Positions 13,577 through 22,326 of a stretch of DNA of 32,449 nt are shown one piece after another. The stretch spans positions 1 through 32,449 of the forward strand of contig JAIYDQ010000519.1 in NCBI GenBank assembly GCA_027487375.1. The letters are read 5' to 3'. The notes under the pieces are model-generated. The model had not been told where the DNA came from. It searched no databases and saw only the letters and a list, made by a program, of their open reading frames with translations. Made by a program: the position numbers and the translations under genes. Within the stretch, counting starts at the first letter, position 1, and every line of letters starts with the position of its first letter. This DNA comes from Planctomycetaceae bacterium. Lineage in GTDB: Bacteria; Planctomycetota; Planctomycetia; Pirellulales; Pirellulaceae.

Positions 13577-16378
13577 ATGAACACTTACAGTCTCGATTAC
13601 ATCGACGACTTGTATGTACAGTACATTCAAGACCCCAATTCGGTATCCTCGCAATGGCGAAAGTATTTCGAGGAGTTTTCGCTTGCGTCACAACAAGAGA
13701 GATCGCAGGGCTACGTCGCATCGAATTCGATGTCTGAAGGTGGCTTTGGAAGCGGCTCGGGTGGCGTTGCGGTTGCAACGGAAACAGCAGCTCTGCCGGA
13801 TAATCTTTGGCTCGCAAGGATGCAGGAGCGTGTCGATAGATTGGTGCGCGAATATCGCGTACGTGGTCACTTGATGGCACAGCTTGATCCACTTGGACTA
13901 CGTCGCAGTGGTGCTCCCGAACTTGATCCGGTTTCTCATGGCTTGAGCGAAGAAGATCTTCAGCGACCGTTCACCGCTCCAACGGACAAGTATAGCGGCG
14001 GCAAAACCATTGGCGACATTCTTCAGAAGCTACGCAATACATATTGCAGAAGTATCGGAGCGCAGTTTACGCACATAGACGATGCGAGGATTCGGGACTG
14101 GCTGCAACGACGGATGGAAAGCACGGAAAATCGACTGCAGCTTTCCCGTGATGTTCAAGTTCGTATCTATCAGAAGTTAGCCGACGCGACGATCTTTGAA
14201 GAGTTTGTGCGAAAGAAATTTGTTGGTGCCAAGACTTTCTCGCTAGAAGGTGCTGAAAGCCTAATCCCGCTCTTGGATAGAGCGCTCGAAAAGGCCGGCG
14301 AGCATGGAATCAAGAGCGTTGTTGTTGCGATGGCTCACCGTGGGCGATTGAACGTTCTTGCCAACATCATGAACAAGCGAGCGAAGAGTATCTTCTGGGC
14401 GTTTGATGATCCGCGTCCGGAGCTTTATCGAGGCGGCGGAGACGTTAAATATCACATGGGATACAGCAGTGATTGGACAACCGCGGCCAATCATAAAATA
14501 CACATCTCGCTATGCTTTAACCCAAGCCACTTGGAATACGTAAATCCTGTTGTGTTGGGGCGATGCCGTGCCAAGCAAGATCGCAATGGAGATCGAAACC
14601 GCAACGAGCATATGTCGATTCAGATTCACGGCGATGCGGCTTTCGCAGGTGAAGGTGTCGTGCAAGAAACACTCAACTTGAGCCAACTCAAAGGCTATGA
14701 AACAGGTGGTTCGCTGCACATTATTTTGAATAATCAAATCGGTTTTACTACGGAACCCCATGAGGCTCGTAGCAGCACATATTGCACTGACGTCTTTAAG
14801 ATGCTGCAAGCACCAATCTTTCACGTCAATGGAGAAGACCCAGAAGCAGTGGCGCAAGTCGTTGCGGTTGCAATGGATTTTCGACGTGAGTTTCGTCGCG
14901 ATGTCATCATCGACATGTATGCGTATCGCCGCTTAGGGCACAACGAGGGTGATGAACCTCGATACACGCAACCGTTAATCTATGATGCGATCGACAAACG
15001 GAAGAACGTTCGCGAAGGTTACCTAGAACGATTGCTTGAGATTGGCGACATATCAAGACAAGAAGCAGAAACGATCGCCGAGATTCGTACGAATAAGCTT
15101 TCCAGCGAATTCGAAGCGGCCAAGAAAGAAGAGTTCGTATCCGATCAGCAATCTCTGGGCGGGCATTGGGTTGGTTATATCGGTGGTCCCGAGCCAATTG
15201 ATAATGATGCAACGCCAACATCGCTTTCTTCATCCGTTGCGAAAGACTTGCTAGCGAGACTTTGCCAGTTCCCATCTGGATTTAACCTGAACAAGAAGCT
15301 TCAGAGGATGTTCGAGTTTCGTGCGGAGATGGCGCAAGGAATTAAGCCGCTCGATTGGGCCTCTGCAGAGCTTCTTGCGTTCGCATCGTCGTCCGTTGAA
15401 GGGCATCCGATTCGACTTTCCGGGCAAGACTGTGAACGAGGCACGTTCACTCAGCGTCACGCAGTGGTGCACGATACTCAGTCCAACGCGAAGTACATGC
15501 CATTGGCGAATTTGTCCCCGACACAATCGCGAGTTGAAGTCATCAACAGCCCGCTCTCTGAAGCAGGGGTCTTGGGCTTTGACTACGGTTACAGTCTTGA
15601 TTGCCCGGAAGGTCTTGTTGCCTGGGAAGCCCAGTTCGGTGACTTCTGGAATGCAGCCCAAGTAATTGTTGATCAATTCATTACGAGCGCTGAAGACAAA
15701 TGGCGTCGATTTTCACGGTTGGTGATGTTGCTGCCACACGGTTTCGAAGGGCAAGGTCCAGAGCACTGCAGCGCAAGGCTTGAAAGGTTCCTTCTCTTAA
15801 CAGCAGAAGACAACGTACAAGTCGCTCAGCCATCGACTCCGGCTCAGTACTTCCATTTGCTTCGTCGGCAAGTGAAATCGCGATGGAGCAAACCGCTAAT
15901 TGTTCTTACACCCAAAAGCCTTTTGAGAAACCCACACTGCGTTTCTCCTTTAGCGGACTTTACCCAAGGAAGCTTCCGAAAAGTTCTTCCCGATGATCGC
16001 CCTGTTGGAACTCCGACAAAGCGGGTAATTATGTCGACAGGAAAAGCGTACTACGATCTGCTTGAAGAGCGAAATCGGCTTCAGAATGATTCGGTCGCGT
16101 TGGTGCGAATCGAGCAATTCTACCCGATGAATCCAAAGTTGCTGATGGATGTTTTGAGTGTGTATCCCGATGGTACTGATTTGGTTTGGTTCCAAGATGA
16201 ACCTACAAATATGGGTGCATGGACTTTCATGAAGATGCGGCTAGGTGAAACGATCGAGACACGATTCAAGATGCGTTTGATCAGCCGACCTGAATCGGCT
16301 AGTCCATCTACTGGCTCTGGAAACGCACACAAGCTAGAAGCGCGTGATCTACTCGATCAAGCATTCTTGGATTTGTAG
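13577..16378 (+). CDS. sucA: 2-oxoglutarate dehydrogenase E1 component
   Basis: Thiamine-diphosphate-dependent decarboxylation of 2-oxoglutarate in the TCA cycle, passing the succinyl group to the E2 lipoyl domain. The length, 933 residues, equals that of E. coli SucA. The N-terminal segment YIDDLYVQYIQDPNSVSSQW is the E2-docking helix of E1o proteins. Catalytic-domain motifs are AMAHRGRLNVLANI (about 250-263), NPSHLEYVNPV (about 315), the ThDP/Mg motif GDAAFAGEGVVQET (about 352) and HNEGDEPRYTQP (about 455). The C-terminal transketolase-like part ends with FQDEPTNMGAW, also typical. There is no fused acyltransferase domain, unlike actinobacterial Kgd. The E2 and E3 genes are not in the window. 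The ATG has no clear SD. The deacetylase gene follows 11 nt after the stop. Confidence 0.97.
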   Translation: MNTYSLDYIDDLYVQYIQDPNSVSSQWRKYFEEFSLASQQERSQGYVASNSMSEGGFGSGSGGVAVATETAALPDNLWLARMQERVDRLVREYRVRGHLMAQLDPLGLRRSGAPELDPVSHGLSEEDLQRPFTAPTDKYSGGKTIGDILQKLRNTYCRSIGAQFTHIDDARIRDWLQRRMESTENRLQLSRDVQVRIYQKLADATIFEEFVRKKFVGAKTFSLEGAESLIPLLDRALEKAGEHGIKSVVVAMAHRGRLNVLANIMNKRAKSIFWAFDDPRPELYRGGGDVKYHMGYSSDWTTAANHKIHISLCFNPSHLEYVNPVVLGRCRAKQDRNGDRNRNEHMSIQIHGDAAFAGEGVVQETLNLSQLKGYETGGSLHIILNNQIGFTTEPHEARSSTYCTDVFKMLQAPIFHVNGEDPEAVAQVVAVAMDFRREFRRDVIIDMYAYRRLGHNEGDEPRYTQPLIYDAIDKRKNVREGYLERLLEIGDISRQEAETIAEIRTNKLSSEFEAAKKEEFVSDQQSLGGHWVGYIGGPEPIDNDATPTSLSSSVAKDLLARLCQFPSGFNLNKKLQRMFEFRAEMAQGIKPLDWASAELLAFASSSVEGHPIRLSGQDCERGTFTQRHAVVHDTQSNAKYMPLANLSPTQSRVEVINSPLSEAGVLGFDYGYSLDCPEGLVAWEAQFGDFWNAAQVIVDQFITSAEDKWRRFSRLVMLLPHGFEGQGPEHCSARLERFLLLTAEDNVQVAQPSTPAQYFHLLRRQVKSRWSKPLIVLTPKSLLRNPHCVSPLADFTQGSFRKVLPDDRPVGTPTKRVIMSTGKAYYDLLEERNRLQNDSVALVRIEQFYPMNPKLLMDVLSVYPDGTDLVWFQDEPTNMGAWTFMKMRLGETIETRFKMRLISRPESASPSTGSGNAHKLEARDLLDQAFLDL

Positions 16379-16389
16379 AGAAGAAAGAA

Positions 16390-17211
16390 GTGAGTTCATT
16401 GTCTAGCGATTCAAGCGTTCGGATTTTGGTTCTTGGTGCGCATCCTGATGATGCAGAGTTTCATGCGGGCGCTTTTCTTGCGAGGCACGCCAGGCTTGGA
16501 GCGACCATCAGGATTGTAAGCGTGACTGACGGGCGTAGCGGACATCAATCGATTCCGTCGCCAGAGCTTGTGGAAATTCGTCGCAAGGAAGCCGTTGCCG
16601 CCGGGGCCGTAATTCAATCCGAGTATGTCACTTGGGATTTTCCAGATGGATCGCTGACTCCGTCGTTGGAAGTACGATGGGCAATCATTCGCGAACTGAG
16701 AACTTTTCAGCCTGAACTGGTTTTGACTCACCGAACAATCGATTATCACCCGGACCATCGGGCGGTTGCTCAGGCGGTTCAAGATGCTTCCTACATGGTT
16801 CGCGTTCCCAAAGTCGTACCGGATGTTCCACCTGTGGAACGCGAGCCTATTGTGGCTGCGATGAATGATCGGTTTACTCGGCCATGTCCGTTTCGCGCGG
16901 ATTACGTAATCGACGGCACCAATGAATTCGAAAAGATGCTCGACATGATGGATTGTCATCAGTCGCAGTTCTACGATTGGATGCCCTGGATAGATCGAAC
17001 CGCACCGCCTAGTTCTATGGTTCGTGCTGATCGACTGGCTTGGCTTAAGGATTGGTTTTTGCAATTCCATGGTTATCGAACCAATGCATTTTGGAAGTCA
17101 GCATGGGGAAGCACTCCGCTTCATGTTGAAGCTTTTGAGATTAGCGAGTACGCGGGAGTGCTTTCGAGCGAAAAATCGGAGCGATTGTTTCCGGGTGCTT
17201 TTTCGAAGTGA
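16390..17211 (+). CDS. PIG-L/LmbE family deacetylase (BshB-like)
   Basis: A zinc-dependent N-acetylglucosamine-type deacetylase of 273 residues. The family signature HPDD (in LVLGAHPDDAEFHAGA, near residue 18) gives His and Asp ligands, and HPDHR (in IDYHPDHRAV) gives the other His. The pattern VTDGRSG and the ending AFEISEYAG agree with the BshB1 subgroup, which makes GlcN-malate for bacillithiol, although related proteins act on other amino sugars. GTG start 11 nt after sucA, with AGAAAGAAG just upstream, so the two are probably co-transcribed. No other bacillithiol gene is in the window, so the substrate remains open. Confidence 0.85.
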   Translation: MSSLSSDSSVRILVLGAHPDDAEFHAGAFLARHARLGATIRIVSVTDGRSGHQSIPSPELVEIRRKEAVAAGAVIQSEYVTWDFPDGSLTPSLEVRWAIIRELRTFQPELVLTHRTIDYHPDHRAVAQAVQDASYMVRVPKVVPDVPPVEREPIVAAMNDRFTRPCPFRADYVIDGTNEFEKMLDMMDCHQSQFYDWMPWIDRTAPPSSMVRADRLAWLKDWFLQFHGYRTNAFWKSAWGSTPLHVEAFEISEYAGVLSSEKSERLFPGAFSK

Positions 17212-17252
17212 TCGCTTACCAAGTAACGTTGTTGAAAAATCATCGAGATGAT

Positions 17253-17388
17253 TAGTTGGACAACGCCAGGTTCAGCACGATAATCAATCGCAACCGTGTT
17301 GGAGCACAGCCTTTAGACGCCCGGCCCTTGGATTTGCCAAACGCGGCTAGAGACTGAACTCCAGCGCAAACCTGGCGCTCTCCAATTA
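17253..17388. repeat. MITE-like element with imperfect ~20-bp terminal inverted repeats
   Basis: The left arm starting TTGGACAACGCCAGGTT (17256-17272) pairs with the right arm, whose reverse complement starts TTGGAGAGCGCCAGGTT (17385 back to 17369). The arms match at 15 of 17 positions, extend further imperfectly, and lie about 95 nt apart. The element has no ORF. A short GAT flanks both ends and could be a chance target duplication. It looks like a non-autonomous mobile or recombination element. Confidence 0.55.
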
Positions 17389-17553
17389 GATTTGGCTCAC
17401 AGATGTGATTCTGACGGATCGAATTTCTCGAACGATCGCGCTTCGAGGGTTTCTTAATGGTTTGTCGAAAGCCTTTGCAAGTGTCTTAACATCGCACTTG
17501 TCACCTTCGATTTGACTCGAACATAAAGCTTTCACAATTAGTGCTAAGGGTGG

Positions 17554-17581
17554 ATGACAAACCATTGTTCTTTCCTACAAT
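17554..17581 (+). promoter_or_regulatory. sigma70-like promoter candidate for the nuo operon
   Basis: ATGACA (17554-17559, 5/6 to TTGACA) and TACAAT (17576-17581, 5/6 to TATAAT) are separated by 16 nt. Transcription would start near 17588, leaving about 80 nt of leader before the chosen nuoA start. This is the best -35/-10 pair I found ahead of the operon, but it was found by eye. Confidence 0.5.
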
Positions 17582-17668
17582 GTGGCCTGAATGTGGCGGT
17601 GTGAAGAGGATGTTCACAATCGTTTTTCAGGGCGATACACAGACCCCCCAATGCATGGTTTGCAAGCG

Positions 17669-18046
17669 ATGAGTTACCTACCGATTCTGCTCTATCTGAT
17701 TGCCGTAATTGGTTTTGCGGCTGTGTCTCTGGTGCTTCCCCACTTAGTGGCTCCGCGGAAGCCGACAACGATCAAAGGGATGCCCTATGAGTCGGGGATG
17801 GATCCTGTGGGTGACACTCGGAAACCTTTGGACGTCAAGTTCTACTTGATTGCGATTCTTTTTTTGGTCTTCGATATCGAGCTGCTGTTTCTATATCCGT
17901 GGGCTGTGGCTTTGAACAATCCAGAGGGGATTCCTGCTGAATATCGCATTCCGGTGCTTTGGGTGTTGTTAGTCCTTCTGGCGACTCTCGGTTTGGCTTA
18001 CATAGTTGCAGTCAAAAAAGGAATATTCGAATGGCGTCGGAAGTAA
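17669..18046 (+). CDS. nuoA: NADH-quinone oxidoreductase subunit A
   Basis: Small membrane subunit of complex I at the junction of the peripheral and membrane arms. The 125-residue protein has three hydrophobic segments, and the conserved loop [14 protein letters not shown] followed by [24 protein letters not shown] is diagnostic. I chose the ATG giving [10 protein letters not shown]. In-frame ATGs at 17651 and 17591 would add 6 or 26 unconserved residues, and none has a good SD. First gene of the nuoA-N operon; it overlaps nuoB by 16 nt. Confidence 0.93.
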   Translation: MSYLPILLYLIAVIGFAAVSLVLPHLVAPRKPTTIKGMPYESGMDPVGDTRKPLDVKFYLIAILFLVFDIELLFLYPWAVALNNPEGIPAEYRIPVLWVLLVLLATLGLAYIVAVKKGIFEWRRK

Positions 18047-18633
18047 AAAAACAACTCGGTGACAACATTTTTCTTACGACTCTCGATGCGGCAGCATCGT
18101 GGGCGAGGTCAAACAGTCTGTGGCCAATGCCATTTGCGACTGCATGCTGTGGAATTGAGTTGATGTCCACAGCGGCATCTCGTCATGACCTTTCGCGGTT
18201 TGGTAGTGAGGTGATGCGGTTTTCTCCTCGTCAGTGCGACTTGATGATCGTTGCAGGGCGGGTCGCGATGAAAATGCTTCCTGTTTTACAGCGAATTTGG
18301 CTTCAAATGCCTGAGCCAAAGTGGTGCATTTCGATGGGTGCGTGTGCTTGTTCAGGTGGTGTTTTTGACACGTATGCGGTCGTTCAGGGGATTGATCGAT
18401 TTATGCCTGTTGATGTTTACATCCCAGGATGTCCTCCACGACCCGAGCAATTGATTAAGGCGATTGTTGATTTGCAGGAGATGATCAAAGCTGGCGGAAC
18501 ATATGACGCGAGAGAGTTCGCTTTGAGGGATACAGCGGAAGGGCCGGCTCGGTTTGATGAAGACGAATTGATTCGTATTCGCGAGCGTAACGGCTTGAAG
18601 CTGGAGTCACCCAAGTATGACCCTGTTCACTAA
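18031..18633 (+). CDS. nuoB: NADH-quinone oxidoreductase subunit B
   Basis: Carries the terminal 4Fe-4S cluster N2, which passes electrons to quinone. The 200-residue protein starts at ATG 18031, with AAAGGA about 8 nt upstream inside nuoA; an upstream frame extension (to 17959) is not conserved. N2 ligands are visible: tandem Cys39-Cys40 ([10 protein letters not shown]), Cys105 (MGACACSGG) and Cys134 (PGCPPRP). Cys107 is an additional Cys where Asn or Ser is usual. Overlapping with nuoA implies coupled translation. Confidence 0.97.
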   Translation: MASEVKKQLGDNIFLTTLDAAASWARSNSLWPMPFATACCGIELMSTAASRHDLSRFGSEVMRFSPRQCDLMIVAGRVAMKMLPVLQRIWLQMPEPKWCISMGACACSGGVFDTYAVVQGIDRFMPVDVYIPGCPPRPEQLIKAIVDLQEMIKAGGTYDAREFALRDTAEGPARFDEDELIRIRERNGLKLESPKYDPVH

Positions 18634-18691
18634 GGGTCGGCGTTTATTCGGTTGGACTGATCGAAAACAGAAGGTTCAGGAAGCGTAAGGT

Positions 18692-19213
18692 ATGACATTG
18701 GATAACTCGACAGTTGGCTCAGACGTTCAAGCTCGATTGCAAGCTTCATTGCCTGATGTTGCCCAAACATGGTCGACATTCCAAGGTCAAGAACGCGTGG
18801 TGGTTCCGGCAAGCCAAATTTTGCAGTTTCTAAAGGTTTGCCGCGATGTCGCGGGTTTCGATCAGTTGACCGATTTGACTTGTGTCGATCTTCTTGAAAT
18901 GCAAGGTGCTGTCGATCGCTTTGAGCTTGTTTACTGCTTGCTGAGCGTCGACGCTGGGACTCGGCTCATTGTAAAGACCTATCTCAACGAGCCCAACTTG
19001 ACGGTTCCTACGGCGACTCAAGTATGGTTCGGTGCGGATTGGCTGGAACGCGAGGTGTACGACATGTTTGGGATTGTCTTCGAAGGGCATCCAAACTTTA
19101 AAAGGCTATTATTGCCTGATGAGTTTGTTTCGTTTCCGTTGCGTAAGGACTATCCGCAACAGGGGCGAGGCGAGCGACATAATTTTCCAATCATTACTCG
19201 CTCGAAAAGTTAA
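18692..19213 (+). CDS. nuoC: NADH-quinone oxidoreductase subunit C
   Basis: Hydrophilic connecting subunit (30-kDa family) of the peripheral arm. The 173-residue protein ends with the family signature (WLEREVYDMFGIVFEGHPN, then RLLLPDEF and FPLRKDYP). It is separate from NuoD, unlike the fused NuoCD of enterobacteria. GGAAG and TAAGG precede the ATG. It lies 58 nt after nuoB and 80 nt before nuoD. Confidence 0.96.
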   Translation: MTLDNSTVGSDVQARLQASLPDVAQTWSTFQGQERVVVPASQILQFLKVCRDVAGFDQLTDLTCVDLLEMQGAVDRFELVYCLLSVDAGTRLIVKTYLNEPNLTVPTATQVWFGADWLEREVYDMFGIVFEGHPNFKRLLLPDEFVSFPLRKDYPQQGRGERHNFPIITRSKS

Positions 19214-19293
19214 CGCATTGATTGCGAGTTTGCGGTTTCGATTTGTCGGCAGTGTTATGGCATTCAGTTAAAAGATTGCGGGAAAAATAAAAG

Positions 19294-20514
19294 ATGCCTT
19301 TAGAACTTCTGGATTCACCAGGATTGCTTGAAAACCAAAAGGAGGGTTTATGGACTCTCAACTTTGGGCCACAGCACCCGGCAACGCACACAACGCTACG
19401 GCTTGTTCTGCAATTGGATGGCGAGACGGTAATCGATGCCGAGCCAGACATTGGCTTCTTGCACAGCGGGTTCGAAAAGCTGGGTGAGTCGCTCGACTTC
19501 AACCAGTATGTAACGATCGTCGACCGTATGAACTACATTTCGCCGTTAGCCAACGAGATAGCTTGGCATCATTCGGTGGAAGCGCTCATGGGTATTGAGC
19601 TGACTCCGAGATGTAAATACATCCGAACGATATTTGCAGAGTTGATGCGGATCCATGATCACCTGCTTTGCACAGGAACTTGCGTCTTGGATTTGGGCGG
19701 TGCTACAGCGTTCATGTATGCGTTCAATGAGCGTGAGTACATTTACGAGATTTGCGAGCGAGCATCCGGTCAGCGTTTCCATACTTCCTACACGCGAGTA
19801 GGTGGCCTTCTATACGATGTCACCGATGATTGGATCGCGATGGTTAGGAAGTTTTGCAGAAACTTCCCTAAAGCGTACGCTGACTTCGCTGGTTTAGTGA
19901 TGAAGAATCGGATTTTCATCGAGCGGACGCGAGGCGTTGGTGTGCTTACCAAGGAGGACGCGATTGCTGGCGGTGCAACGGGGCCAGTCGCTCGAGCGAG
20001 CGGCGTCACGCGTGATCTGCGCATCGACGAGCCATATTTAGCTTACAACGATTTTGATTTCGACATTTGTTGTGCAAAAGCCGGAGATTGCTACTCACGC
20101 TTCCAAGTCCGCATGATGGAAATGGAGCAGAGTTTAAAGATCATCGAGCAAGCCATCGAGAATCTCCCGTCAGGGCCGATTTATAACGAGGCACATGGGA
20201 AAACGGGTATTCCAGACAAGACTGAGGTGTATCGAAGTATCGAAGGACTGATCCACCACTTCGAAAACATAATGCCTAATCGTCAGATGAACGTTCCCGT
20301 TGAATCGTTCTATGCGGCGACAGAATCGCCCAACGGCGAACTTGGTTACTACATTGTTTCTGATGGAAATTTTAGGGCGTATCGAGCACGCACTCGGCCA
20401 CCTTCCCTTCTCCACTTCGCACTGTTTCCGAAGATGATTCGGAATTGCATGCTGAGCGACGTGGTGGCCGTTTTGGGAAGTATTAACATCATTGCAGCGG
20501 AGTTGGATCGATGA
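19294..20514 (+). CDS. nuoD: NADH-quinone oxidoreductase subunit D
   Basis: 49-kDa family subunit which, with NuoB, forms the quinone-binding site near cluster N2; related to the large subunit of NiFe hydrogenases. The 406-residue length is typical. Signatures are NFGPQHPATHTTLRLVL, PDIGFLHSGFEKLGE, YVTIVDRMNYISPLANE and the C-terminal half with GDCYSRFQVRMMEMEQS and GELGYYIVSDG. Hydrogenase metal-ligand Cys residues are absent, as expected. The stop overlaps the nuoE start by 4 nt. Confidence 0.98.
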   Translation: MPLELLDSPGLLENQKEGLWTLNFGPQHPATHTTLRLVLQLDGETVIDAEPDIGFLHSGFEKLGESLDFNQYVTIVDRMNYISPLANEIAWHHSVEALMGIELTPRCKYIRTIFAELMRIHDHLLCTGTCVLDLGGATAFMYAFNEREYIYEICERASGQRFHTSYTRVGGLLYDVTDDWIAMVRKFCRNFPKAYADFAGLVMKNRIFIERTRGVGVLTKEDAIAGGATGPVARASGVTRDLRIDEPYLAYNDFDFDICCAKAGDCYSRFQVRMMEMEQSLKIIEQAIENLPSGPIYNEAHGKTGIPDKTEVYRSIEGLIHHFENIMPNRQMNVPVESFYAATESPNGELGYYIVSDGNFRAYRARTRPPSLLHFALFPKMIRNCMLSDVVAVLGSINIIAAELDR

Positions 20515-20981
20515 GTGAACTTACTGACGAGATGAAGGCGAAGATCCGCGAGCACTTCGGTCATTATCCAACGAAGCAGGCTATCACGTTGCCTGCACTA
20601 CACATGGTGCAAGACGCGAAGCGATGTGTGTCAAACAAAGCGATTGAAGAGATTGCGGACATGCTCGAATTGGCTCCGTCGCAAATCAATGACACTCTTT
20701 CCTTCTACGGTTACTTCCGAACGGAAGATGCACCAACGGGTGAGAAGCGAGTTTGGATTTGCAGGTCGCTACCTTGCATGCTTCGCGGTGGCGAGGAGCT
20801 TCTTGCTGAGTTGTGTGAGCGTTGGGGGATTCAGCCGGGACAAACAACTGCTGACGGTAAAGTGACTTTGGAATTAGCAGAATGCTTGGGTGCTTGTGAT
20901 GGTGCTCCGTGCATGTTGTTGGGTGACGAACTGTCGCTTCGAATGACTGCTGATTCGGTTGAAGAACACGTGAAAGGTTAA
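20511..20981 (+). CDS. nuoE: NADH-quinone oxidoreductase subunit E
   Basis: 24-kDa thioredoxin-like 2Fe-2S subunit of the NADH dehydrogenase module (cluster N1a). The 156-residue protein has the four ligands C84 and C89 (CRSLPC) and C125 and C129 (CLGAC), with the normal 4-, 35- and 3-residue gaps. The N-terminal helical part (LPALHMVQ, then the MLELAPSQIND region) is typical. It overlaps nuoD (ATGA) and precedes nuoF by 8 nt. Confidence 0.97.
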   Translation: MSELTDEMKAKIREHFGHYPTKQAITLPALHMVQDAKRCVSNKAIEEIADMLELAPSQINDTLSFYGYFRTEDAPTGEKRVWICRSLPCMLRGGEELLAELCERWGIQPGQTTADGKVTLELAECLGACDGAPCMLLGDELSLRMTADSVEEHVKG

Positions 20982-20989
20982 TTGTTTCT

Positions 20990-22324
20990 ATGACAAACGC
21001 TTCGTTTGAACCAGTATTGCTCGCACGAATAAACAAGCCTGATAGCGCATCGCTAGCATCGTATAAAGCCGACGGTGGGTACGCGGGGTTGCGTAAAGCA
21101 CTCGACATGACCCAGGCTCAAGTGATCGATCTTGTGAAAGCTTCTGGGTTGCGGGGACGTGGCGGTGCTGGTTTTCCAACCGGAATGAAGTGGTCGTTTT
21201 TGCCGCAAAATGTCACCGGTCCGATTTATATGTGTATCAACGGCGACGAAAGCGAACCTGGTACTTTCAATAATCGAATTTTGATTGAGGAAGACCCGCA
21301 TCAAGTTTTAGAAGGAATCGTGATCGGTTGTTACGCGACGCGTGCAACGACGGCGTACTTTTATCTTCGTTACGAGTATGGCCACTGCTATAGAACGCTT
21401 CAGAAAGCGGTCGACGAGATGTACGCAGCTGGACTTCTTGGAAAGAACATTCTTGGTAGTAACTACAGTCTTGATATTCACTTGCATCGTGGTGCTTGTG
21501 CTTACATCTGCGGCGAAGAAACAGGATTGATCGAAAGCTTGGAAGGTAAGCGAGCTTGGCCTCGGATTAAGCCACCGTTTCCTGCAGTGGAAGGTGCATT
21601 CCGTCGACCAACCGTTGTCAACAATGTCGAGACAATGGCTTGTGTGACGCACATTCTCAATCGCGGCGCAGAATGGTTTCAATCGATGGGGATTCCGAAG
21701 GACCCAAACAATCCACGAGACGCTGGTTCATACGGACCAAAGCTGTATTGCATTTCTGGCCACGTTAACAAGCCGGGCTTAGTGGAGCTTCCGCTGGGCG
21801 TAACGGCGCGTGAGTTAATCGATAAACACGCCGGTGGAGTTTGGAAGGGTCGTAAGGCGAAGGCTGTGGTACCGGGCGGAATCTCAATGGGGTTCATGTC
21901 CGAAGCAGAGCTAGATACACCTCTCGATTTTGCAGGTCCTGGTCGAGTCGGATGTTTGGGACTTGGGACAGCAGCAGTGATCGTCATCGATGACCAGACG
22001 AGTATGGTTGATGTGCTGTATAACGCTTGTCGATTCTTTGCCCACGAGTCGTGCGGTCAATGCACACCTTGTCGGGAAGGTACAGCTTGGTCCACAAAAA
22101 TATTGGAACGAATCCGCTCAGGAAATGGCAAGCTGAGTGACATCGATTTGTTACTTGAGATATCTTCATCCATCGGAACAATCCCCGGTACAACAATTTG
22201 CGGCCTAGCAGATGGTGCCGCATGGCCAATCAAGACGGCAATCGCTAAGTTTCGACCTGAGTTAGAAGAGTACATCCGGTCCGGTCGGAAGAGTGCAGCC
22301 CCACAACTGGTAGGAGCCCATTAA
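20990..22324 (+). CDS. nuoF: NADH-quinone oxidoreductase subunit F
   Basis: 51-kDa subunit that binds NADH, FMN and 4Fe-4S cluster N3; the entry point of electrons. In the 444-residue protein the NADH-binding GLRGRGGAGFPTGMKW (about residues 47-62), the FMN-binding region with CINGDESEPGT, and GAYICGEETGLIESLEG (as GACAYICGEET here) are all visible. Cluster N3 ligands are in ESCGQCTPCREGT (about 353-365), with the fourth Cys in TTICGLADG. It is part of the tightly packed nuoEFG block. Confidence 0.98.
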   Translation: MTNASFEPVLLARINKPDSASLASYKADGGYAGLRKALDMTQAQVIDLVKASGLRGRGGAGFPTGMKWSFLPQNVTGPIYMCINGDESEPGTFNNRILIEEDPHQVLEGIVIGCYATRATTAYFYLRYEYGHCYRTLQKAVDEMYAAGLLGKNILGSNYSLDIHLHRGACAYICGEETGLIESLEGKRAWPRIKPPFPAVEGAFRRPTVVNNVETMACVTHILNRGAEWFQSMGIPKDPNNPRDAGSYGPKLYCISGHVNKPGLVELPLGVTARELIDKHAGGVWKGRKAKAVVPGGISMGFMSEAELDTPLDFAGPGRVGCLGLGTAAVIVIDDQTSMVDVLYNACRFFAHESCGQCTPCREGTAWSTKILERIRSGNGKLSDIDLLLEISSSIGTIPGTTICGLADGAAWPIKTAIAKFRPELEEYIRSGRKSAAPQLVGAH

Positions 22325-22326
22325 AC

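Larger units (their letters stand above)
17212..17668. other. intergenic region upstream of nuoA with MITE-like element and promoter
   Basis: About 457 nt without a gene. It begins with a 7-bp hairpin with a 2-nt loop (AATCATC/GATGATT, 17239-17254), then the inverted-repeat element at 17253-17388, and then the nuo promoter candidate at 17554-17581. The nuoA frame is open back to an ATG at 17591, but NuoA homology begins about residue 27 of that frame. Confidence 0.5.
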
